6,317 nt of DNA from Flavobacteriales bacterium (GCA_025455765.1 JALOLX010000086.1:1-6317); one strand, 5' to 3'. Positions 1-6,190 are shown, counted from the first letter of the stretch. Numbers and translations: made by a program. The notes: generated by a model from the sequence alone, not told the origin.

Positions 1-35
1 GCCAATGCGTGGGCAGAACGTTCAAGGAAGGCCAT
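1..35 (-). CDS. 5' end of an unknown gene, cut by the window edge
   Basis: An ATG on the minus strand at 35-33 opens a frame that runs without a stop to the window edge, giving MAFLERSAHAL. Only 11 codons are visible, so no function can be assigned. The main reason to call it is the TAnnTTTG box (TACCTTTG, minus strand, 49-42), which ends six bases before the ATG. That spacing would place the transcript start at or very near the start codon. The gene lies 19 bases downstream of the stop of the secreted-protein gene on the same strand, so it could also be co-transcribed with it. The promoter box argues that it has at least some expression of its own. The call is tentative because so little is in view. 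Confidence 0.4.
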   Translation of the reverse strand, partial: MAFLERSAHAL

Positions 36-41
36 GTACGG

Positions 42-49
42 CAAAGGTA
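42..49 (-). promoter_or_regulatory. Bacteroidota -7 promoter box (TACCTTTG)
   Basis: Read on the minus strand, the sequence is TACCTTTG followed by CCGTAC and then ATG. It matches the Bacteroidota -7 consensus TAnnTTTG exactly. I see no clear -33 TTTG element at the usual distance upstream. The same octamer occurs in front of recF in this window, which supports its being a real element. If it is used, the transcript would have almost no 5' leader. Confidence 0.5.
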
Positions 50-54
50 CCCCG

Positions 55-600
55 TCAGAAGCCCATTTGAGGGGTCGGCATGTGTTCGATGAGGATCCCG
101 ACGCAGCCGATATCGTAGGACTGGCCATCCTTAGCCTTGGGGCTTTCCGCCCCGCCAGGTGCCACGATCTCGATCGCAATGCGTTTGGTGGAGGTGCTGG
201 TGAATTCCACCGCCTGGTCCATTTCGTGCTCAGTATTGTCCCAAAGCACCTTCTCGGTCTCCTCGTACTCGGTGCGGCCGTCCGCTCCTACTTCGCTTTT
301 CGGCGAGCGGACCTTTTCCACCAGTCTGAACGCCAGCTTCTCTCCGAGCACTTTATCGTCATGGCACAGGGAGATGCGATAGTCCTGGCCCCGGTAAATG
401 ATGATGTTCAGTTCGGTCTCCTGTCCTACCTGCACAGCAGCGCTCTTGCTCTGTCCGTTCGGGGAGAAGCGCTTATCGCCTGAGCGATCGCAGTTGAACT
501 TGTGGTACTCCGCGCAGGGGCTTTGCGCCAGCAGCGCAATGGGCGAAGCGAGGAACGCCAGTGCGATAAGATCCTTGCGTAGCATGGTGGTGCGGTACAT
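55..600 (-). CDS. Small secreted protein of unknown function
   Basis: This 181-residue protein opens with a signal peptide: a positive stretch (MLRKD), the hydrophobic run LIALAFLASPIALLA, and a likely signal peptidase I cut after ALLA, just before Gln26. It should therefore be exported to the periplasm or cell surface. The mature part holds four cysteines (29, 37, 79, 166), enough for two disulfides, a segment ELNIIIYRGQDYRISLC (63-79) that looks like beta strands, and a tail GCVGILIEHMPTPQMGF. From memory, the segment and tail resemble a conserved uncharacterised Bacteroidota secreted family, but I could not check this. No catalytic motif is visible. An ATG at 585 (Met6) would give a tighter signal peptide and is an equally possible start. 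It lies 8 bases after the lipoprotein gene stop, so the two are very likely one transcript. Confidence 0.85.
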   Translation of the reverse strand: MYRTTMLRKDLIALAFLASPIALLAQSPCAEYHKFNCDRSGDKRFSPNGQSKSAAVQVGQETELNIIIYRGQDYRISLCHDDKVLGEKLAFRLVEKVRSPKSEVGADGRTEYEETEKVLWDNTEHEMDQAVEFTSTSTKRIAIEIVAPGGAESPKAKDGQSYDIGCVGILIEHMPTPQMGF

Positions 601-608
601 GGGGTTGA

Positions 609-1511
609 TCAGGCGTTGGTCTGGTCCTCGGGACGGGTGATGCGGGCACGCAATTGGTCTACTGCCTTCACCAGCTCTGCATACTTTTCAGCTGTGAGGT
701 CGATCTCCACATCATCACCCAACACCATGCGGCCCGAGGTGGTGGTGCCCTTGTGCGGTACACGTTTCATGTTCACGCGGTCGTAGATGTCGCGGATGGC
801 CACCAGCTCTTTGTGGATGGCGGACACTTCGGGTTCCTTGGCATGAGGTTCCATGAGGGCTACAAGGTGCTCCAAGGTCACTTTCTGTTCTGCCACGCGG
901 GTCATGAGGGCAGGGCTCTCGCCGAAGGCTTCGATCTGGCGCATCACCAAGTGCATGCTTTCCACCCATCCCCCAGCAAGCACGAGGCTAAGTGTGGGGC
1001 CCATCTCCTCGCTCTGCAGCTTCTCATAGGCCCGTTGGTAGGCCGCGCTGCTAATGGTCTCCAATGAATCGCCCCGGGTGAGGTTGCTTTCGAGGCGCAC
1101 GAAGTCCGCATCGGTGAAGGCGGACGCGATGCCCAAGCCCTCGGCCAGTTTCTTGGTGGTGAGGTAGTACCGGGCCACCTCCACGTTCAACTTGAAGTAG
1201 CTGGCGTAAACGAGATCGGTGGAATAGACCCCGAAGTTAAGGGCGCGTGCTGCCAGTGACGCATATTTATCCGCGTTGACAGCGGGGTTCAGCAGTTTGC
1301 GATGCCCTTCACCGGCCATGTCGCGCACCAGCACGAACAGTTCATTGGGAGTGGGCATCTGATAGAGCGAAGCCGCATTGGCCGAAGCGCCATCGCCGAT
1401 GACCAGTTCGGGCCGCTCGTCCGCTGTGGGCTGGGGCTCGGGCGTTCCCGACCCACCGCCGCAAGACGCAAGCAGAAGCAGGCCTCCTGCAACAAAAAAG
1501 AGTGTTCTCAT
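609..1511 (-). CDS. Lipoprotein of unknown function
   Basis: A 300-residue protein beginning MRTLFFVAGGLLLLASC, a clear lipoprotein signal with lipobox LASC and the lipidated cysteine at residue 17. A flexible Gly/Ser/Pro linker follows (18-34). The rest is mostly helical and acidic. A segment near 83-106 (YASLAARALNFGVYSTDLVYAS) recalls an uncharacterised Bacteroidota lipoprotein family that shares a PTPNE-like motif (53-57) before it. This is recalled, not searched. No enzyme motif is seen. The frame is open to a start at 1613, but that would add 34 Arg/Gly-rich residues ahead of the signal peptide and run into the ndk promoter, so the ATG at 1511 is chosen. It is followed after 8 bases by the secreted-protein gene, suggesting a shared envelope function. 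I see no TAnnTTTG box in front of it. Confidence 0.88.
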   Translation of the reverse strand: MRTLFFVAGGLLLLASCGGGSGTPEPQPTADERPELVIGDGASANAASLYQMPTPNELFVLVRDMAGEGHRKLLNPAVNADKYASLAARALNFGVYSTDLVYASYFKLNVEVARYYLTTKKLAEGLGIASAFTDADFVRLESNLTRGDSLETISSAAYQRAYEKLQSEEMGPTLSLVLAGGWVESMHLVMRQIEAFGESPALMTRVAEQKVTLEHLVALMEPHAKEPEVSAIHKELVAIRDIYDRVNMKRVPHKGTTTSGRMVLGDDVEIDLTAEKYAELVKAVDQLRARITRPEDQTNA

Positions 1512-1613
1512 GGGGTATCCGATAAGGCCTTCGGACGGCCCTTCCAGGCGATCCGAACGCGTTCCGGCACGAAGGAAACGCTCCCCATGAAGGACCGGGA
1601 GGCGGATGACCAT

Positions 1614-1621
1614 TACTTTTG
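1614..1621 (+). promoter_or_regulatory. ndk promoter -7 box (TACTTTTG)
   Basis: TACTTTTG matches the Bacteroidota consensus TAnnTTTG exactly and lies 25 bases before the ndk ATG, which would give a leader of about 20 bases. The bases that follow (CGCCGCGTT) nearly repeat those after the box of the TPR gene. No convincing -33 TTTG is seen. It lies in the 135-base region between ndk and the divergent lipoprotein gene, which otherwise holds only a 10-base palindrome at 1555-1564. Confidence 0.65.
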
Positions 1622-1646
1622 CGCCGCGTTTTCAACAACCCAACAC

Positions 1647-2066
1647 ATGGCAGGCAACAGGACTTTCACGATGATCAAGCCGGAGGCAGTGGCCGCCGGG
1701 CACAGTGGCAAGATCATCGACATGATCATCTCGGCCGGATATCGCATCGTGGCCTTGAAGTACACCCACCTTTCGGCCGCAGAGGCCGGCACCTTCTATG
1801 AAGTGCACAAGGAGCGCCCCTTCTACGGCGAACTGGTGGACTACATGGCCAGCGGACCCATCATCGCCGCCATCCTGGAGAAGGAGAACGCGGTGGAGGA
1901 CTTCCGCAAGCTGATCGGCGCGACCGACCCCAGCCAGGCAGAAGAAGGCACCATCCGCAAGCGCTTCGCTGAAAGCAAGGCCAAGAACGCGGTACACGGC
2001 AGCGACAGCGACGAGAACGCCGGCATCGAAGGCAACTACTTCTTCAGCGGACGCGAGCGTTTCTGA
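1647..2066 (+). CDS. ndk: Nucleoside diphosphate kinase
   Basis: Ndk moves the terminal phosphate of ATP to other nucleoside diphosphates through a phosphohistidine intermediate, keeping NTP and dNTP pools balanced in the cytoplasm. The 139-residue product has the family's normal length and all key features: TMIKPEAV near the N-terminus (Lys11), the GTIR segment (101-104) with its conserved Arg, and the active-site block NAVHGSDS with catalytic His117. It ends in the usual aromatic and basic tail (YFFSGRERF). The frame is open far upstream, but the ATG at 1647 yields the standard N-terminus MAGNRTFTMIKP and follows the -7 box by 25 bases. There is no Shine-Dalgarno sequence. The gene is monocistronic: it is divergent from the lipoprotein gene, convergent with the DUF721 gene, and followed by a hairpin. 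Confidence 0.98.
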   Translation: MAGNRTFTMIKPEAVAAGHSGKIIDMIISAGYRIVALKYTHLSAAEAGTFYEVHKERPFYGELVDYMASGPIIAAILEKENAVEDFRKLIGATDPSQAEEGTIRKRFAESKAKNAVHGSDSDENAGIEGNYFFSGRERF

Positions 2067-2086
2067 TCAGCGCTGATCCCATTGTG

Positions 2087-2115
2087 CAAGGCGGCTTCCG
2101 AACGGGGCCGCCTTG
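2087..2115 (+). terminator. Hairpin between the convergent ndk and DUF721 genes
   Basis: CAAGGCGGC (2087-2095) pairs perfectly with GCCGCCTTG (2107-2115), a 9-bp GC-rich stem with an 11-base loop that can close further (CC GAAC GG). It lies 20 bases past the ndk stop and one base before the end of the convergent gene. The T-tract on the plus strand is weak (TTGTTCATT) and there is none on the minus strand. It is therefore either an imperfect intrinsic terminator or an mRNA 3'-end stabiliser that could serve both directions. Confidence 0.6.
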
Positions 2116-2116
2116 T

Positions 2117-2410
2117 TCATTCCAGGATGATCTCGTTCACCACCGGTCGACCGGCGCGCTTGTTGAGGATCTCGCGCAAGGTGTCACGCATGTAGAGGAG
2201 CTCATGCCGAAGCGGGGCCGAATCCACCCGCACCCGCAAGCGGCCTTCCCGCAGCTTCACCGAAACGGTATGGCGTGCGACCAATGGCCCCACCACGTGG
2301 TCCCATGCGGTGGTGATGTCCAGTTCGTCCATACGCTCCCGCATGCCGAACGCATCCACCAGGTCACCGAGGGCATCACTCAGCGTACGCTCGTTCGTCC
2401 TTTTCTTCAC
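2117..2410 (-). CDS. DUF721/DciA-like protein, probable replicative helicase loader
   Basis: This 97-residue protein has the layout of the DUF721 (DciA) family: an N-terminal KRTNERTLSDALGDLVDAF helix, the block AWDHVVGPLVARHT (35-48), then RVDSAPLRHELLYMRDTLRE and a short beta end VNEIILE. DciA proteins bind the DnaB replicative helicase and help load it in bacteria that lack DnaC or DnaI; applying that role here is by family. The start is taken as GTG at 2410, because the protein then begins VKKRTNE, as family members do. The frame is open to 2620, but those extra residues are Cys/Trp/Pro-rich shadow of recF. The gene overlaps the recF end by 35 bases in another frame and has no promoter box of its own, so it probably depends on recF translation. 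Confidence 0.87.
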   Translation of the reverse strand: MKKRTNERTLSDALGDLVDAFGMRERMDELDITTAWDHVVGPLVARHTVSVKLREGRLRVRVDSAPLRHELLYMRDTLREILNKRAGRPVVNEIILE

Positions 2411-3515
2411 GGTCGGGGTGTGGTTCTGATGCCAGGTGGAAGGAGCGCACATCCAGGCCGGTGCCTTCAAGTGCCAGATGCAGCCGCGCGGCATCGGTAT
2501 CGGTGATGAACACCTGGCCGAAGCGTTGTTCGCGCAACAGGCCCAATAAGTGCCGCATCCGCTGGGGATCGATCTTGTCGAAGATGTCGTCCAAAAGCAG
2601 GATGGGACGGCGGGAAGCACGGGCCTGGGTGAGGTCGTATTGAGCTAGCTTCAGGGCGATGAGGTAGGTCTTCTGCTGCCCTTGAGAGCCCCGGCGCTTC
2701 AAGGGGTCGCCATCCAGGGTGAAGAGCAGGTCGTCGCGGTGGATGCCCACGGTGGTGTGCTGTGCTGCGCGGTCGTTGGCCCAACTGGCCTGTAACAGCT
2801 CCTGCATCGGCGCCTCGTTGAGGGAGGAGCGATAGTGGAGTGCCACCCGCTCGCGACCTGAAGAGATGCCCCGATAGTGCTGCTCCAACAGGGGCACCAG
2901 CTCGGCCATGAAGAGCGACCGCACCCGGTGTACCTCCTGTCCGTGCAAGCTGAGCTGTTCGTTCCACGGTGCCAGGTCATCGGGGCCACCCCGGCCATCG
3001 GCGGCGAAGCGCTTCAGGAGGGTGTTGCGCTGCACCAAGGCGCGATTGTAGCGGATCAGTGCGTCGAGGTAGGCCTTGTCGAACTGGGCGATGAGCCCAT
3101 CCAGGAACTTGCGCCTAACCTCGGAGCCATCGAGCACCAACTGGGCATCGTACGGGGTGATCATCACCACAGGGTAGCGCCCCACGTGATCGGCAAGGCG
3201 GTCATACTCCTTGCGGTCGCGCACCACCACCTTGCGCTGGCCTTTGCGCACGCTCACTGCGATCTGGTCCACCCCATCGGCGGTGCCCATGGCCCCCTGC
3301 AGCATGAACATCTCTTCGCCATGCAGGATGTTGTGCTGGTCGGTCGGCTCGAAATAGCTCTTACAGAGGGAGAGGTAGTGGATGGCGTCCAACAGGTTGG
3401 TCTTGCCCACCCCATTGTTCCCGATGAAACAATTGACCTCGGGACCCAGCTCCAGGTCCATTTCCCGGTGGTTCCGGAAGTGCATGACACGAAGGCGTTG
3501 GAGCTGGAGCGACAC
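2376..3515 (-). CDS. recF: DNA replication and repair protein RecF
   Basis: RecF is an SMC-like ATPase that binds gapped DNA and, with RecO and RecR, helps load RecA for gap repair and restart of stalled forks. From the chosen start the protein has 379 residues, close to the family norm. It shows Walker A GNNGVGKT (32-39) followed by NLLDAIHYLS, the ABC signature SQGQQK (277-282), and Walker B with D-loop in PILLLDDIFDKID (304-316). An earlier GTG at 3536 is in frame. I prefer the GTG at 3515 because it gives the family-like start SLQLQRLRVMHFRNH and because the only promoter box lies between the two. It is divergent from the TPR gene and its end overlaps the DUF721 gene. Confidence 0.96.
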   Translation of the reverse strand: MSLQLQRLRVMHFRNHREMDLELGPEVNCFIGNNGVGKTNLLDAIHYLSLCKSYFEPTDQHNILHGEEMFMLQGAMGTADGVDQIAVSVRKGQRKVVVRDRKEYDRLADHVGRYPVVMITPYDAQLVLDGSEVRRKFLDGLIAQFDKAYLDALIRYNRALVQRNTLLKRFAADGRGGPDDLAPWNEQLSLHGQEVHRVRSLFMAELVPLLEQHYRGISSGRERVALHYRSSLNEAPMQELLQASWANDRAAQHTTVGIHRDDLLFTLDGDPLKRRGSQGQQKTYLIALKLAQYDLTQARASRRPILLLDDIFDKIDPQRMRHLLGLLREQRFGQVFITDTDAARLHLALEGTGLDVRSFHLASEPHPDREEKDERAYAE

Positions 3516-3519
3516 GGCC

Positions 3520-3527
3520 CAAAGGTA
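3520..3527 (-). promoter_or_regulatory. recF promoter -7 box (TACCTTTG)
   Basis: On the minus strand TACCTTTG, an exact TAnnTTTG match, is followed by GGCC and the GTG start at 3515. Transcription would begin at or just inside the start codon, so the message would be leaderless. recF needs a promoter here because the gene upstream is divergent. No -33 TTTG is found at the usual distance. The box lies inside the reading frame of the alternative GTG at 3536, which argues against that start. Confidence 0.5.
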
Positions 3528-3602
3528 CTTCGGCACACGGCACGCTTGATGCCAATTCCAGGGCGCTGCATGGAGCTGCGTGCCATGGTTCCCGAAAAGG
3601 TC

Positions 3603-3610
3603 TATTTTTG
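3603..3610 (+). promoter_or_regulatory. TPR-ribH promoter -7 box (TATTTTTG)
   Basis: TATTTTTG matches TAnnTTTG and lies 52 bases before the ATG of the TPR gene, giving a leader of about 45 bases. It and the next bases (CGCCTCGTT) closely repeat the ndk promoter. It should drive the TPR gene and ribH, and perhaps the two genes after them. No FMN-riboswitch-like structure is seen in the leader. Confidence 0.65.
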
Positions 3611-3662
3611 CGCCTCGTTCGCGGGGGCCTCCCCATTTTGAGGCTGCGAACGATCATTGCAC

Positions 3663-4358
3663 ATGAGCAGCAAGAACACTCCGGAGACCAGCGGCAACGG
3701 CGATCTCGACCTCGGCGAAGTGTACAGCCGTACCGAGCTCTTCATCGAACGGAACAAGAAGGCACTGGCGATCGGTGCGGTGGGCATCGTGGCCGTGGTG
3801 GCTGGTGTGCTCGGCTACCGCAACTTCTACGCTGAGCCGCGCGCCAAGGAAGCGAGCGAGCAGATGTGGAAGGCCGAGTACTATTTCGAGATCGATTCAC
3901 TGGACAAGGCCCTGAACGGTGACGACCAGTGGCCTGGTTTCGCGACCATCGCCGACGAGTACAGTGGCACACCCAGCGGCGAGCTGGCCCACATGTACCT
4001 GGCATCCATCTACATGCAGAAGGGCGAATTCGAGCAGGCCCTCACCCATTACAAGGAAGCATCCCCCGGCGATGATGTGCTGCGGGTGATGGCCGTCGGC
4101 AACCAGGGCGATGCGCTGGTGGAGCTGGGCCGTTCCGAGGAGGCCGTGAAGCAGTTCGAGAAGGCGGCCACCATGGTCACCAACGACTTCACGACACCCC
4201 TGTTCCTGATGAAGGCCGGTGTGCTGCACCAGCAGGCAGGCAATTGGGACAAAGCCCAGCGTGCGTTCGAGCGCATCGTGAAGGACTTCCCCAGCAGCAA
4301 CGAAGCCAGCCAGGCCCGCAAGTATGCCGGCCGCGCCGAAGCTGAAGCCGCCAAGTGA
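3663..4358 (+). CDS. Membrane-anchored TPR protein, YfgM-like
   Basis: A 231-residue protein with a polar N-terminus (1-33), one membrane span (about 34-52, ALAIGAVGIVAVVAGVLGY) and a soluble C-terminal part made of tetratricopeptide helices. Three repeats can be seen near 105-135 (LAHMYLASIYMQKGEFEQAL), 143-172 (GDALVELGRSEEAVKQFEKA) and 180-212 (KAGVLHQQAGNWDKAQRAF). The topology matches YfgM-type proteins, which act as envelope chaperone partners; that role is not shown here. The ATG at 3663 is preferred over an in-frame TTG at 3657. In Bacteroidota, TPR proteins of this type are often found beside ribH and recF, as here. ribH follows after 3 bases, so the two are surely co-transcribed. 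Confidence 0.92.
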   Translation: MSSKNTPETSGNGDLDLGEVYSRTELFIERNKKALAIGAVGIVAVVAGVLGYRNFYAEPRAKEASEQMWKAEYYFEIDSLDKALNGDDQWPGFATIADEYSGTPSGELAHMYLASIYMQKGEFEQALTHYKEASPGDDVLRVMAVGNQGDALVELGRSEEAVKQFEKAATMVTNDFTTPLFLMKAGVLHQQAGNWDKAQRAFERIVKDFPSSNEASQARKYAGRAEAEAAK

Positions 4359-4361
4359 TCC

Positions 4362-4856
4362 ATGGCCACGGCCACCCATCACCTTTCTGAACACGACCCG
4401 ACCAGCGTCCCCAGTGGCGCTGGTCGTCGTTTTGCCCTGGTGGTGAGCGAATGGAACCGCGACATCACCGATGCCCTGCGCCAAGGTGCGCGTGATACTC
4501 TGTTGCGGTATGGCGTGGCCGAGGCCGATATCGAGGAGGTCTGGGTGCCCGGTAGCTTCGAGCTGGCCAGCGGTGCCCAATACCTGTTGGAGCGGGGCGG
4601 CCTGCATGGCGTGATCTGCCTGGGCAGTGTGGTACGCGGCGAAACGCCCCACTTCGATTTTGTCTGCCATGGCACCACCCAGGGCATCATGGACGTGGGT
4701 CTGAAGTACGGGCGGCCGGTGATCTTCGGTGTACTGACGGACGACACCATGCAACAGGCGCTGGACCGCAGTGGTGGCAAGCATGGCAACAAGGGCGTGG
4801 ACTGCGCGGTGGCCGTGTTGAAGATGGCCGCCATCCGGGAACAAGCCATCGGGTGA
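4362..4856 (+). CDS. ribH: 6,7-dimethyl-8-ribityllumazine synthase
   Basis: RibH condenses 5-amino-6-ribitylaminouracil with 3,4-dihydroxy-2-butanone 4-phosphate to form lumazine, the direct precursor of riboflavin, usually as a cytoplasmic icosahedral or pentameric assembly. The 164-residue product has the family signature blocks: SEWNRDIT (29-36, substrate ring binding by Trp31), VPGSFELA (62-69), GSVVRGETPHFDFV (88-101) with the catalytic His97, and the phosphate-binding stretch QALDRSGGKHGNKG with Arg136. The first 22 residues are a poorly conserved polar extension. No other rib gene is in view and there is no FMN riboswitch, so its control comes from the TPR promoter. It is the second gene of that transcript. 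Confidence 0.98.
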   Translation: MATATHHLSEHDPTSVPSGAGRRFALVVSEWNRDITDALRQGARDTLLRYGVAEADIEEVWVPGSFELASGAQYLLERGGLHGVICLGSVVRGETPHFDFVCHGTTQGIMDVGLKYGRPVIFGVLTDDTMQQALDRSGGKHGNKGVDCAVAVLKMAAIREQAIG

Positions 4857-4882
4857 TCGTTCCTGGGTGCGATCTTCGCCCC

Positions 4883-5506
4883 ATGCGCTTCCTACTTCTA
4901 CTCGCCTTTCTGATCCCGTTCGCAGGCACCGCACAGCTACGCACTGGTCCACGGGTGGGTGTATCGCTCGCCACCATCTCGGCCGGTGGTCTGTTCAATT
5001 GGAGCGGCCTGCCCATGCCCGGCCCCATCGTAGGGTGGAGCTTTGAGATCCCGTGGACGGCCCAGGCCTCCTTCCTGGTGGAGCCGATGTACATGAGCAA
5101 GGGCAGCCTGGCCCAGAACCCGCAGCTGCGCACCTTCACCAGCGTTCGACTGGGCTACCTGGAACTCCCTGTGATGTTCAAGATCTCCACTGATACGCTG
5201 CCAGGCGGCTTCTTCCTCACGGCTGGTGGGATGTTCGGCTGGTGGATGAACGGACGCACGGTGACCCGGCAGGATGGCACCGTGCTCTTCGAAAGCAGCT
5301 ACCGCCTGCAAGGCACTGCCAACCGCTCGCAGGTAAGTGTGGGGGTGGGCTTCGGCTGGGACCGTCCGAAGAGCCGCTTCGAGTTGCGCTACCAAACGAG
5401 CATCACGCCGTTCAGCACCGTGCTGCGTGGCCAGAACCTGGTCGCTGGACTGCATTTCACCTTGCTGCTCCCCACGCGCGCCAAGCGATCCAGCACCGAC
5501 GACTGA
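4883..5506 (+). CDS. PorT-family outer-membrane beta-barrel protein
   Basis: A 207-residue protein with signal peptide MRFLLLLAFLIPFAGTA, a cut before Gln18, and a mature part of alternating hydrophobic strands. Strand-like segments include GPRVGVSLATIS, ASFLVEPMYMSKGS (62-75), SVRLGYLELPVMFKIS (87-102), GFFLTAGGMFGWWM and SVGVGFGW. The YLELPVMFK block is a hallmark of the small Bacteroidota outer-membrane beta-barrel family (PF13568, PorT-like). Its specific role is unknown; nothing marks it as PorT itself of the type IX secretion system. A GTG at 4853 overlaps the ribH stop in frame, but it would put ten residues before the signal peptide, so the ATG at 4883 is used. The gap to ribH is 26 bases with no hairpin, so the gene is likely in the same transcript. 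The tail TRAKRSSTDD is short and polar. Confidence 0.85.
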   Translation: MRFLLLLAFLIPFAGTAQLRTGPRVGVSLATISAGGLFNWSGLPMPGPIVGWSFEIPWTAQASFLVEPMYMSKGSLAQNPQLRTFTSVRLGYLELPVMFKISTDTLPGGFFLTAGGMFGWWMNGRTVTRQDGTVLFESSYRLQGTANRSQVSVGVGFGWDRPKSRFELRYQTSITPFSTVLRGQNLVAGLHFTLLLPTRAKRSSTDD

Positions 5507-5548
5507 GTTGGTTCACTACAGCGCTACGGCCACCCATCCCCAGCGAGC

Positions 5549-6190
5549 ATGCCCTTCACCACCGCCTCCTCCCCCACCCGTACGCCGTTCGCGAGCAACC
5601 TGCTGTTGAAGGTGTATCTCCTCCTCTTCCTGCTGGCCTGGGTGTTCACCTTCATCGGCACGACCGATCGGGCCAACTGGATCACCGAGAACGTGCTCAC
5701 GGCGGTCTTCATCGCAGGGCTCCTTTGGGGGCATGCCCGCTTCCGCTTCAGCGACCTCAGCTACACCCTGATGTTCGTCTACATCCTGCTCCACATCTAT
5801 GGTGCGATGTACACCTACGCCGAGAATCCCCTGGGCTACTGGTTGAAGGAGCTGTTCCACAGCGATCGGAACCACTACGACCGGATCGTCCACTTCAGCT
5901 TCGGCTTCCTGCTGGCATACCCCATGCGCGATTACTTCAAGAACCACTTCCAATGGCCGGTGTGGGTGTGCTGGGTGCTGCCGGTGGAGATCACCCTGAG
6001 CTTCAGCGGTGCCTATGAACTGATCGAATGGGCCGTGGCTGACGTCTTCTTTCCCGCGCAGGGCCATTCTTATCTGGGCACCCAAGGCGATATCTGGGAC
6101 GCGCAGAAGGACATGGCACTGGCCTTCAGTGGGGCTGTGCTGGCGATGGTGGGTGCGAGCATCCTCCACCGGGTCCTGCGCAAGGACTGA
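5549..6190 (+). CDS. YjdF-type (DUF2238) inner-membrane protein
   Basis: A 213-residue polytopic membrane protein with about six spans (roughly 18-37, 48-62, 71-88, 112-125, 137-153 and 188-207). It carries the conserved polar motifs of the DUF2238 family: HIYGAMYTY (82-90), HYDRIVHFSFG (109-119), GAYELIEW (154-161) and LGTQGDIWDAQKDMA (176-190). The His, Asp, Arg and Glu residues in these membrane-embedded motifs suggest ligand or metal binding, but the family's function is not known to me; E. coli YjdF is the named relative. The ATG at 5549 is the first in frame and gives a hydrophilic N-terminus of about 15 residues. It lies 42 bases after the barrel gene without a terminator. Its TGA directly abuts the stop of the convergent gene. 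Confidence 0.92.
   Translation: MPFTTASSPTRTPFASNLLLKVYLLLFLLAWVFTFIGTTDRANWITENVLTAVFIAGLLWGHARFRFSDLSYTLMFVYILLHIYGAMYTYAENPLGYWLKELFHSDRNHYDRIVHFSFGFLLAYPMRDYFKNHFQWPVWVCWVLPVEITLSFSGAYELIEWAVADVFFPAQGHSYLGTQGDIWDAQKDMALAFSGAVLAMVGASILHRVLRKD

Noticed and set aside
1517..1543. Imperfect inverted repeat (AAGGCC and GGCCCTT) upstream of the lipoprotein gene
   Set aside because: The stem is short and needs a mismatch or bulge. It does not resemble a known riboswitch or terminator, so it is not called.
1302..1646. N-terminal extension of ndk by 115 residues
   Set aside because: It would run through the lipoprotein gene and the ndk promoter. From ATG 1647 the protein already has the standard Ndk length and N-terminus.
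2411..2620. N-terminal extension of the DUF721 protein by 70 residues
   Set aside because: The residues are Cys/Trp/Pro-rich shadow of recF Walker B coding sequence, and the DUF721 family begins near the KRTNE motif.
2877..3641. Plus-strand open frame of 254 codons
   Set aside because: It is antisense to recF, which has all the ATPase motifs, and shows no recognisable motif of its own.
3897..4952. Long minus-strand open frame of 351 codons
   Set aside because: It lies opposite the TPR gene and ribH, both well supported, and its His/Gly/Ala/Val-rich product has no domain. Long antisense frames are expected in GC-rich coding DNA.
5242..6018. Plus-strand open frame of 258 codons
   Set aside because: It is an off-frame shadow across the barrel and YjdF genes. 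Its product is rich in Pro, Arg and His, while the overlapping frames have clear family motifs.
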